From Coemansia sp. RSA 922 (Eukaryota > Kickxellomycota > Kickxellomycetes > Kickxellales > Kickxellaceae): a DNA stretch of 15,827 bases. This document shows, in pieces, positions 1 to 6,759 of the stretch. Every line of letters begins with the position of its first letter. Position 1 is the stretch's first letter. The notes under the pieces were generated by a model, which saw nothing but the letters and a program-made list of their open reading frames with translations, ran no database searches and was not told the DNA's origin. Location of the stretch: assembly GCA_027577415.1 (NCBI GenBank), contig JANBQS010000533.1, positions 1 to 15,827 of the forward strand, in the 5' to 3' direction. A program made the position numbers and the translations under genes.

Positions 1-282
1 CCGTGTGGATGCAAACAGTGTGTACCGCCACAGGTACCGCCAGCCTGCTGGTTTCTAGCGCACGACCGTAAAGCACCATGTGGCTGCGGCGGCAAGGATT
101 GCGAAAAGAATACCAAACTCATGGCCAAACTCGTTCTGTGTGGGTTTGACCCCTTTTCGCAAGAAGACTGTATGTTCTTGCGCTACACAGTCGTAAACGA
201 GGCAGGGGACGGTGACAAGACCGTTGCTGGTTTTGCCAAATGGAAGTCGGGACACAACAGCAAATGGCACTATATGAACTAG
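1..282 (+). CDS. C-terminal fragment of a Cys-rich protein, unknown function (5'-truncated)
   Basis: Frame 1 is open from the first base to a TAG at 280-282 and encodes the last 93 residues of a protein that begins outside the window. The fragment has nine Cys, most in its first third (C2, C4, C7, C16, C27, C29, C34, then C48 and C56), with CGC and CGCGG motifs. It ends in a Trp/Lys/Gly-rich stretch closing on WHYMN. The Cys density suggests a disulfide-bonded, possibly secreted, or metal-binding protein, but I recognise no family and no signal peptide can be seen. A possible poly(A) signal AATAAA lies about 145 nt downstream. The antisense strand also holds a 102-codon ORF over 55-363. I prefer the plus strand because its frame is open to the window edge, its Cys pattern looks selected, and AT-rich non-coding DNA starts right after its stop. 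Confidence 0.45.
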   Translation, partial: PCGCKQCVPPQVPPACWFLAHDRKAPCGCGGKDCEKNTKLMAKLVLCGFDPFSQEDCMFLRYTVVNEAGDGDKTVAGFAKWKSGHNSKWHYMN

Positions 283-1635
283 GCTGGTAATATCGCCTTT
301 TTGTTCGAATGCATGCGGCATGTCCTTTTTACCTGCAAGCTGCAGCAATTTGTCTTTAGACAAGCAGAAAAAGACCTCATGTGCTCATTCTTACATTTTT
401 CTTCTTTTTGCTACAATTATGATATTAAATAAATGTACTGCGCAAATGTATTTTTTTTTTTTTCTACTTGTTCTGCGGGTCTTTTTTCACCATTGTATTG
501 TACATGATGTATTTAATTCAATGTCTCTTTTCTTTATTTTATTCCTTGGCTCAATCCTGTCTACAAGCTGCAGAATTGCCTGTCAAGTGGCATTTATTTT
601 TCTTTATTGTGTGCATGTCTGCGGCATTCTACATAGTGCATGTATGCGGTTGGAATCCGAGATTCCTATCTCTCTCATCCTCCCCGCCTTTTTTTTGGGG
701 GGTGGCTATTTTGTATTCGGGGCATACAGAAAGGTTGTCTTATTTCTCTACTCCCTCCCCTCCCTTTATTCGTTGTATAGAAAGATGGTGGTGGTCATCT
801 GTGAAAGAAGACAATAACACAATAGACGACTGCAAAATGCTTATTGCATAATTCCAATGTTATTCTTGCGCCTCCCTCTCCTCCAATTGGCAAACAATAG
901 ATATTCTGCCTTTTTGTAGCATTCTTCAATGGCGTCTATTTTTGGCATTCGGTCTCTGGTACCCCCAATCTGGCTAGTATTAAAGTGCAGCACCGAATTA
1001 GGAAGATAAAGAGGAAGGGGGGAAGGCGGGGAGGCGTTTGGATGCAGACAAGCAGATAACCTTTATAACGTGTAAATGGAATGTTTGGTGAATGACGAAA
1101 ATAAATGATCCGTATTTCGTCAACTTGCATTTGCTTACGGCTTATTTCAGGAGCAGTCTAGATTGTTGGATCTAATTATTTGGCATGTTTATAATGGTTG
1201 TGCTATGAACAATGGCAACAAGCAGCCGGTTTTTTGGCATAAACAACAACAAACTAGGCCAGATTGCGTGCTTGCCAGAAAAGGGGGGGAAAGTGTTCAT
1301 ACTATAATATACCCTCTTTTTTTCTAACCCAACAAAGCAAACCGCTCGACCAAGACTGACAGAGCTTGATGCAGAATTTTTAGGCTTGGGACTGAGATAA
1401 CAGACTAGCAACAGATAACGAAAAAGATGACCGCACAATGCTGTGGCGGTACTGGGATTTATGTAAACCGGACCATCCGCCACTTTTAACAATTTCTCAT
1501 ACAAAAAAAAAAATAATTATACTAGTCTGCCTTTCTTTTTTTCTCTACTATTAATTTATTATCCTCTATATTTTTTATCTCTTAATAACGACAGCGTAAC
1601 GCCTAGTTACTAACCCTTTTTTATTTTCGATAATA
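283..1635. other. AT-rich intergenic spacer; promoter region of the ZIP gene
   Basis: No convincing gene is seen in these 1353 bases. Open frames at 320-817, 468-851 (+), 936-1130 and 1172-1504 (-) run through T-rich, low-complexity DNA and look random. Visible landmarks are long T runs (for example near 450-462), a palindromic CCAATTGG at 883-890, GCGCCTCCC at 868-876 and GGGAGGCG at 1029-1036 (the same half-site as in the MFS promoter dyad), and an A/T-rich stretch at 1500-1635 just before the ZIP start. Both tRNA-like B-box matches checked in the window fail to form a T stem. Confidence 0.6.
428..433 (+). terminator. Possible poly(A) signal AATAAA of the upstream Cys-rich gene
   Basis: AATAAA stands 145 nt after the TAG at 280-282, followed by T-rich DNA. 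The distance suits a fungal 3' UTR, but the hexamer is common in AT-rich DNA, so support is weak. Confidence 0.25.
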
Positions 1636-4569
1636 ATGTCGCTGGACGATGCGTGCGATATATCGGGTATTGGCGCCGAGTGGGATAACGACTGGCATAT
1701 TGCCGCGCTGTTTATCATCATCGGCACCAGCGCCATTGGCGTGTTCCTGCCTATTATCAGTCAGACGACTCGCGGGCTGGGCAGTGGGCTGGGGGTGCCG
1801 GTGTTTGCGATCCAGCTGGGGCAGTTCTTCGGGTCGGGCGTAATCATATCGACGGCTTTTATCCACCTGTTTCCTGCGGCGTACTCGGCGCTGACCAACC
1901 CGTGCCTGGGCGGGTTTTCAGATCGCTACGGCGCATGGGCCAGCCTCATCGCCATGGCCACGGTGTTTACCATGCACAGCGTCGAGTGGTGGCTGGTCGA
2001 GGCCTGGCTCAGCCGCACTGGCCACGGAGCTCGGAGCTCCAAGAAATCTCGGCGCAATCGCCAGCTCAATGGCGCAGACAGTGGCAGCGACGATGGGGGC
2101 GACGACTCGATGATGTTCCCCGTGTACTCGCGCGCGTTCAATGCGTCGCGCATGATGCTGCCGCCGCCCGTAGTGTCGCCGCCCGTGCATCCGTTTGTGT
2201 TTGGAACGTCGACGATGTCGTCGCGTCACGTGGGCGCAATAACGGCATCGGCGTTCACCAGCCGCACGGGATTTGCATTGTCAAAGCACGGCAACTACGC
2301 CGCCGTTGTGCAGTCGCGGCAGCACCTGGCCATGATGCAGAGCGACCAGGCGTCGCGGTATCTTTACTCTGATCCGCAGTTTCCGCTCTATGCGCCGCCA
2401 GCCAGCAGCGTTCCTTGCTGGCCAATGCCGCCATATGCCGCGGCTTCGGGATTCTACGGCTCGTCGCAGCACAGCCGCCGCGGCCTGGACATGCGAGGCG
2501 GCGCGCAGGCGAAATCCACGCCAGAGCTGATGCGCAAGTACCCCAAATCCATCCGCATCTCCAACGCGTCTCTGGAGCGGTCGGACAAGCACATGAGCGC
2601 GTCTTCCAATCCAATCTCGCTCAGGCCCAACTCTTTCTCCAACCAAATAAAGCGCGGCTCGCGCCGTGCCAGGCGTGCTGACGTGGAGGCGGGCGTTGTG
2701 GGGCTGGGCTGGAAGCACCGCTGTCTGAGCATGCCGCGTCTGCCGCCGACGACCTTGGACGCGGGCATGTGCGAGTCGCTGCTCGACCCAGCCGCCCTGC
2801 CCAGCAGCAGGCGCCGCAGCAACTGCACGAGCGGGTCGGAGTCGGGCATCTCTCCACAGTCCATCTCTGCTGCGCTCTCTGCCAAGCGCCGCTCGCTTCA
2901 GAGCCCCGCCAACCGCCGCGGCAACGGCAGCACCAGCAGCGTCGGCAGCGCTGGCGTAGGCCTGCGTTCCAGTATGGGCGACGCTTATGAGTTGGCTAGC
3001 CCGGCGACTGGGCGGCTCGATACTGTGCCCGAGACTGACGACTCGTGGACAGCGCCAATGCCGCCCTACTACGCTGCCCACAACGAGCAAGAAGAACAAG
3101 TGTCACCCGAGGAAGGCCGGATGCACACCTACGCGACTACTGTTAGCGGCGGCTATGCCACGGCGGTGACTGGCGGCCGGCCTCCAAGCGGGCTTTTGTC
3201 ATCGCGCCAGCCCACTCAGGCCAGCGTAAAGACGCAAAAGCGCGTGTCCATTTCCACTCCTCCTCTGCCAACTGCCTTTGCCTCGGTCAACACTGGGCTG
3301 CCACCCAGTCGAAACAGCCACCAGGATGTTGGCAACAACGGACACATTTCATCTGCTGCTCCCGCTCGAGCACCCCTGCCGCCGCCCTTACGCCCAGGCG
3401 AGGCGTTGGAAAGCGGAAGGCAGGCTTTGGAGCGCGGCAATACGGACGACGACGACCAGGACTCAACCGCCATCCACAGCAAGCGCTCGTCGACTACCGG
3501 GCTGACCTACCCCGTAGAAGTCAAGCGGCGCGCACTGGCTACCTATGTGCTTGAGCTCGGTATCGCGCTGTACTCGGTACTTATCGGCCTGGCTCTGGCT
3601 ATCAGCGACCGTGGTTTCATTGCCTTGTTTCTGGCTGTGTGCTTCCACCAGTTCTTTGAGGGCCTGGCACTGGGTACGTCGCTGGCTGAGCTGTATTGGA
3701 TCAAGGCTCAGATTGCTGCTCAGTTCCGCGCTTCAGAGCTCCACGCAATAGAGTCTGAGAGCATGCTTGCCATGCCAGAAGGATACTCGACAAACGAGGC
3801 TCGTCACAAGATCTCACTTTCTTCTGCTGCGATGGCCAGGAACAGCGGACTTCAAGCCAGCAGTTCCTACCATATGGTCAATGTCAACGTTGTCGGATCT
3901 ACGACGTTCTCTTCCAATGCCGAGTTCTCGCCCGTCAAAAAGCAACAGGGACAGATGACGGACGATGACCTGAGTAGCGGTGACTTTGAGTACTGCTCGC
4001 CTAATCGTGACAACAACCGGCGGAGCAAGTCGCGGCGTACGTTGGCATCGATGGCTACGTCGTTTACGCCAGAGCCATGGCAAGTCAACCCACAGCTTGA
4101 AAAGACTCTGGGCACTGGAACCGGCATAGGCGGTGGTCAAAGCAATGTCACTGTGCCGAATTTGTCTACTCACTCAACGGCAAACAAGCAGCCAAATATG
4201 CCCAGCAAGGACGAATTGGAGCATCAGCGCCGTTACTTGCGGCCTAGATCTGCGCCTGAGCGACTGCCCGGATGGTGGAAGGCCTGGCTTAGTGCCTTGG
4301 CTTTCACAATGACTACGCCGACGGGCATTATAATCGGTCTGGCGGTTCGCCATGTGTATGAGCCGCAGTCTTCTTATGCGCTTCTGTTTAACGGGGTGCT
4401 ACAGAGTATTTGCACCGGTGTACTTGTCTACGCTGGCCTGGTGACGCTCATGATCGGCGGATTCAACTCGCCTCAAGTCAAGCGCTTGCCTAGACTGCTT
4501 CAGGTTCTCCTGTTCTTTGCCGTTTATGCTGGCGCTGCTGTGATGGCCAGTCTAAAGATATGGAAGTAA
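1636..4569 (+). CDS. ZIP-family (zinc/iron-regulated) metal transporter with two giant cytosolic insertions
   Basis: This is a 977-aa predicted membrane carrier of divalent metal, most likely zinc. TM1 is about residues 21-42, TM2 56-86 (FGSGVIISTAFIHLFP, a ZIP hallmark), TM3 97-124, TM4 636-656, TM5 658-682 (FHQFFEGLALG, metal-site H671 and E675), TM6 884-908 (TTPTGIIIG), TM7 and TM8 to the C-terminus. Typical fungal ZIPs have about 350-450 residues. Here the TM3-TM4 loop is about 500 residues, Ser/Arg/Pro-rich and without the usual His cluster, and a further 190 residues separate TM5 from TM6. By known ZIP topology both loops face the cytosol. The TM4 metal-site His is Tyr (Y646, ELGIALYSVLIGLAL). 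The family call is firm, but the metal and membrane are inferred. The gene is convergent with the small secreted-peptide gene, with 30 nt between stops. Confidence 0.93.
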   Translation: MSLDDACDISGIGAEWDNDWHIAALFIIIGTSAIGVFLPIISQTTRGLGSGLGVPVFAIQLGQFFGSGVIISTAFIHLFPAAYSALTNPCLGGFSDRYGAWASLIAMATVFTMHSVEWWLVEAWLSRTGHGARSSKKSRRNRQLNGADSGSDDGGDDSMMFPVYSRAFNASRMMLPPPVVSPPVHPFVFGTSTMSSRHVGAITASAFTSRTGFALSKHGNYAAVVQSRQHLAMMQSDQASRYLYSDPQFPLYAPPASSVPCWPMPPYAAASGFYGSSQHSRRGLDMRGGAQAKSTPELMRKYPKSIRISNASLERSDKHMSASSNPISLRPNSFSNQIKRGSRRARRADVEAGVVGLGWKHRCLSMPRLPPTTLDAGMCESLLDPAALPSSRRRSNCTSGSESGISPQSISAALSAKRRSLQSPANRRGNGSTSSVGSAGVGLRSSMGDAYELASPATGRLDTVPETDDSWTAPMPPYYAAHNEQEEQVSPEEGRMHTYATTVSGGYATAVTGGRPPSGLLSSRQPTQASVKTQKRVSISTPPLPTAFASVNTGLPPSRNSHQDVGNNGHISSAAPARAPLPPPLRPGEALESGRQALERGNTDDDDQDSTAIHSKRSSTTGLTYPVEVKRRALATYVLELGIALYSVLIGLALAISDRGFIALFLAVCFHQFFEGLALGTSLAELYWIKAQIAAQFRASELHAIESESMLAMPEGYSTNEARHKISLSSAAMARNSGLQASSSYHMVNVNVVGSTTFSSNAEFSPVKKQQGQMTDDDLSSGDFEYCSPNRDNNRRSKSRRTLASMATSFTPEPWQVNPQLEKTLGTGTGIGGGQSNVTVPNLSTHSTANKQPNMPSKDELEHQRRYLRPRSAPERLPGWWKAWLSALAFTMTTPTGIIIGLAVRHVYEPQSSYALLFNGVLQSICTGVLVYAGLVTLMIGGFNSPQVKRLPRLLQVLLFFAVYAGAAVMASLKIWK

Positions 4570-4573
4570 ATGA

Positions 4574-4587
4574 ATTATTTAAATAAT
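4574..4587. terminator. Bidirectional AT palindrome between convergent stops
   Basis: ATTATTTAAATAAT is a perfect 14-bp palindrome in the 30-nt gap between the ZIP stop (4567-4569) and the stop of the minus-strand secreted-peptide gene (4600-4602). It carries AATAAT on both strands, and AATAAA overlaps it at 4585-4590 (+). It probably serves as the 3'-end signal for both genes. Confidence 0.45.
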
Positions 4588-4599
4588 AAAAGTTGGTGT

Positions 4600-5034
4600 T
4601 TAAAGATGCAGTCCGAGCCCCAGTTCCAGGTCCAATCCTCCTCCGCCATATGGGTAGTATGGATAGTATCCATATCCGCCGTATCCACCGTATCCGCCAT
4701 AGGGATACCAGCGACGGCGCAAAAGCTTGGACTGATTATCTTGTATAGACATTTCACTAATATCGCCCGATACTGGCCGGTCCACAGTGCCCTCATCCAG
4801 TGGAGCTACAGTGTTGTCTGCGCGCTTAAACACCATGGGCGGAGGAACGCCAAGGAACTGACGATCGGCATTGGGAAATACGCCATGGTCAATAGTGCGC
4901 TGGGGAAGTGCACCCAACATCGAGTGACCTAATGGCGCTTGACTCTCAACAGGCTCCATGTCAGCGACAGTGACTGGGACCGCGAAGCAAAAGAGCAGAA
5001 TGGCGCTGAGCGAAAAAGAGTAAGAGGAGATCAT
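4600..5034 (-). CDS. Small secreted Tyr/Gly-rich precursor with LxLxLHL tail
   Basis: This 144-aa protein has no recognised family. Residues 1-24 form a signal peptide (hydrophobic core about 9-22, likely cut after A24). The pro-region holds basic Kex2-type sites: KR at 70-71 and RRR at 106-108. Cutting after R108 would release a 36-residue peptide whose residues 110-133 are almost only Tyr, Gly and Pro (repeats of GGY, then YYPYYPY), ending in GLDLELGLGLHL. There is no Cys after the signal peptide. I chose the ATG at 5034 over an in-frame ATG at 5115 because it gives a clean signal peptide and lies 63 bp downstream of a TATAAATA box, whereas the upstream ATG precedes that box. The tail matches the secreted protein at 10626-10961. 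Function is unknown; wall-associated, adhesive, signalling or antimicrobial roles are all possible. Confidence 0.75.
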   Translation of the reverse strand: MISSYSFSLSAILLFCFAVPVTVADMEPVESQAPLGHSMLGALPQRTIDHGVFPNADRQFLGVPPPMVFKRADNTVAPLDEGTVDRPVSGDISEMSIQDNQSKLLRRRWYPYGGYGGYGGYGYYPYYPYGGGGLDLELGLGLHL

Positions 5035-5096
5035 GGTTTTTTTATTAAAGTTGTTGTTCAATGAAAAGTTTAAAGGGGGGAGTTCTAGCGCTAGGC

Positions 5097-5104
5097 TATT
5101 TATA
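5097..5104 (-). promoter_or_regulatory. TATA box (TATAAATA) of the secreted-peptide gene
   Basis: Read on the minus strand, TATAAATA ends 63 bp before the ATG at 5034. This fixes that ATG as the start. The palindrome CTAGCGCTAG (5085-5094) lies just downstream of the box. Confidence 0.6.
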
Positions 5105-5443
5105 AGAGCAAGCATATTTCTAGACGACTTGCGCTTAGTTATTATTGACGATAAGCCAGGCCTTTACATAAGGTAGTAGACTTTAGACAGTTGAGCTGTC
5201 AATATTACCAGTAAGTCATACATGAGATTACCACTTTGTATTTACCGGATTAACTGCCCAGCGAGTACCAACTTCCCACCGTTGGCATTGCAGTCCACCT
5301 GACATGGTACGATACTTGTAAGCAGTAGGCGAACTCTCTGCTGGCTTCCAAAAGCTTCTATTGACGTCTATCCTCCAAAGCATAAAAATTATTAAGCACG
5401 GGAATTGACGGAGGGATTGCCCTTTGTGCATATTCGTTTGTAA

Positions 5444-5474
5444 GGCGGAGCGTTAGGCGGAGGGATAGGCGGAG
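5444..5474. repeat. Three GGCGGAG copies at 12-bp spacing
   Basis: GGCGGAG occurs at 5444-5450, 5456-5462 and 5468-5474, exactly 12 bp apart, with partly matching sequence between copies (TAGGCGGAG). A weaker relative, GACGGAGGGAT, sits at 5407-5417. The array lies about 167-197 bp upstream of the NmrA-like gene's TATA box. The regular spacing suggests a cluster of transcription-factor sites. The CGG core is typical of Zn2Cys6 factors, though GC-box zinc fingers are equally possible. Confidence 0.55.
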
Positions 5475-5640
5475 GGCACACGGGCCCGAACGCAAAACCT
5501 TCTAGAAGATCCCTGCCATGCAGATGTTCTGCAGGAGTGTTTCCTCCCAGGCACCAAGCACGCTGTCAATTTGTAAGCCCGTCACTGATTTGAAGGTGAC
5601 GTTGCCACAAAACGCCAAGAAACCTTGGCCAGCTTTCTGC

Positions 5641-5648
5641 TATAAAAG
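5641..5648 (+). promoter_or_regulatory. TATA box (TATAAAAG) of the NmrA-like gene
   Basis: TATAAAAG starts 106 bp before the ATG at 5747. It is followed by a leader that is almost free of G and rich in CAA triplets (5679-5724), ending in a pyrimidine run just before the start codon. This arrangement is common in well-expressed fungal genes. Confidence 0.6.
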
Positions 5649-5746
5649 AGCGACTCTGGCCAGCCCGATAAAAAAAGTACAAACCATCAACCACCATCAA
5701 CAACACCAACAACAGCAACAACACTATCCTTCTTTTCTTTTTAATC

Positions 5747-6685
5747 ATGCCTGAAATCGTAGCAGTCATCGGCGCCACTGGCTTCCAGGGCGGATCCGTC
5801 ATCAAGGCTCTGAGCGCTCTTCCTGACCAGTACATTGTACGCGGTGTCACTCGCAGCACGACCTCTGCCCGCGTAGTCGAGCTTCAAGCCCAGTATCCCA
5901 ACGTCGAGTGGGTTGCCGCCGAACTCAAGGACCCAGCCAGCCTGCGCAAGGCGTTCCGTGGCGTCGACATTGTGTTTGGAAACACCAACTACCTCCAGCC
6001 CGAGATATTTGCTCAAGTCGATGCCGGCGACCTAGATGCTGAGTTCCGCCTAGGCCAAAACATGGTCGATGCAGCGATCGCAGAGGGAGTCAAGCACATT
6101 GTCTACAGCTCGCTCGAGAGTCCCGAAAAAGTCGGTGGACCCAAATACCGTGGAGCTCATGAGCCCGAGGGCAAGAACAAGATCGAGCAGTACATTCGTA
6201 GCAACGAGGATAAGATCGCTGGATACTTTGTCTATGCCGCTTTCTATTTCCAGAACTTTTTGCTCTCGGCTCAGTGGGACACCACCGTTGGCAGTGGCAA
6301 GGATGCCGTCGTCTTTACTTACCCGCTGCCAGCTGATGCCCCGCTGCCCTATGTCGACATTGAGGAGGATCTAGGTGCTACCGTGGCTTTGGCTCTGTCG
6401 AATCGCTCAGAGTATGCCGGCAAGATTCTGGCCGCTGTTGAAGGCAGCTACACTAGCGAGGAGATCACCAAGGCCTTTGCTCGTGTCACTGGCGTGCCTG
6501 CGCGCTACCAGTACGGCGTCATCCCTGAGATCGACCGCTCAGACATTAACACTATGCTTCGGTTCTTTATCGAAGTTGGCGCGATGACGAAGCAGGACGT
6601 TACCATTGCCAAAAACAATACCTCGCGTCCTTTCACCACGCTTGACCAGTTCTGGACCAAGTACGCGTCTTTCCGCCCCGAGTAG
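5747..6685 (+). CDS. NmrA-like family NAD(P)-binding protein
   Basis: This 312-aa protein has an atypical short-chain dehydrogenase (Rossmann) fold. The dinucleotide site is VIGATGFQGGS, with GxxGxxG at G9, G12 and G15. R32 and R36 after the second strand could hold the 2'-phosphate of NADP(H). A later HEPEGKNKIEQYIR stretch matches the family's H-x-x-x-GK motif. Its length agrees with NMRAL1/HSCARG and fungal NmrA-like proteins (about 300 aa). Members act as redox sensors binding NADP(H) or as regulators. NmrA itself controls the GATA factor AreA in ascomycetes, but many homologues do not, and isoflavone-reductase-like enzymes share the fold. Role and partner here are therefore open. The protein is probably cytosolic or nuclear, since no signal peptide or membrane segment is seen. 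A TATA box, CAA-rich leader and upstream GGCGGAG array suggest regulated, strong expression. Confidence 0.9.
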   Translation: MPEIVAVIGATGFQGGSVIKALSALPDQYIVRGVTRSTTSARVVELQAQYPNVEWVAAELKDPASLRKAFRGVDIVFGNTNYLQPEIFAQVDAGDLDAEFRLGQNMVDAAIAEGVKHIVYSSLESPEKVGGPKYRGAHEPEGKNKIEQYIRSNEDKIAGYFVYAAFYFQNFLLSAQWDTTVGSGKDAVVFTYPLPADAPLPYVDIEEDLGATVALALSNRSEYAGKILAAVEGSYTSEEITKAFARVTGVPARYQYGVIPEIDRSDINTMLRFFIEVGAMTKQDVTIAKNNTSRPFTTLDQFWTKYASFRPE

Positions 6686-6738
6686 AGCTACTCTTTATTT
6701 TCTTCTTTATAGTTCAAATTGTTTTTTTAGACAATTAT

Positions 6739-6750
6739 ATTAATATTAAT
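6739..6750. terminator. AT palindrome between convergent NmrA-like and MFS genes
   Basis: ATTAATATTAAT is a perfect 12-bp palindrome in the 74-nt gap between the TAG at 6683-6685 (+) and the stop at 6760-6762 (-). T runs flank it on the plus strand. It is a likely shared 3'-end element. Confidence 0.4.
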
Positions 6751-6759
6751 TATAAGATA

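Larger units (their letters stand above)
5035..5746. other. Divergent promoter region, secreted-peptide gene (-) / NmrA-like gene (+)
   Basis: These 712 bases separate two divergent starts. They contain a TATA box for each gene (5097-5104 minus, 5641-5648 plus), a 10-bp palindrome CTAGCGCTAG at 5085-5094 beside the minus-strand TATA, three GGCGGAG copies at 5444-5474, and a CAA-rich leader at 5679-5724. Open frames at 5228-5431 (-) and 5518-5754 (+) have no recognisable features and are judged non-coding. Confidence 0.6.

Noticed and set aside
303..312. GTTCGAATGC, a partial tRNA B box
   Set aside because: The final C of the consensus is missing and no T stem forms.
55..363. 102-codon minus-strand ORF
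   Set aside because: It is antisense to the plus-strand Cys-rich frame, has no recognisable domain or signal peptide, and its N-terminal part lies in the AT-rich region after that gene's stop.
320..851. Two overlapping plus-strand ORFs (165 and 127 codons)
   Set aside because: Both are Phe/Leu/Ser-rich because they cross T-rich, low-complexity intergenic DNA. They show no domain and no consistent coding bias.
1056..1070. ACCTTTATAAC as a zinc-responsive element upstream of the ZIP gene
   Set aside because: Only half of the yeast Zap1 consensus (ACCTTNAAGGT) is present, and the position is about 570 bp from the start.
1172..1504. 110-codon minus-strand ORF in the ZIP upstream spacer
   Set aside because: It has no family features and runs through A/T tracts. 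An open frame of this size is expected by chance in 1.3 kb of spacer.
2281..3099. 272-codon minus-strand ORF inside the ZIP gene
   Set aside because: It is an Arg/Ala-rich shadow of the GC-rich ZIP loop. The plus frame is fixed by the ZIP signatures on both sides.
5035..5115. 27-residue N-terminal extension of the Tyr/Gly-rich secreted protein
   Set aside because: It would place the start upstream of the TATA box and bury the signal peptide.
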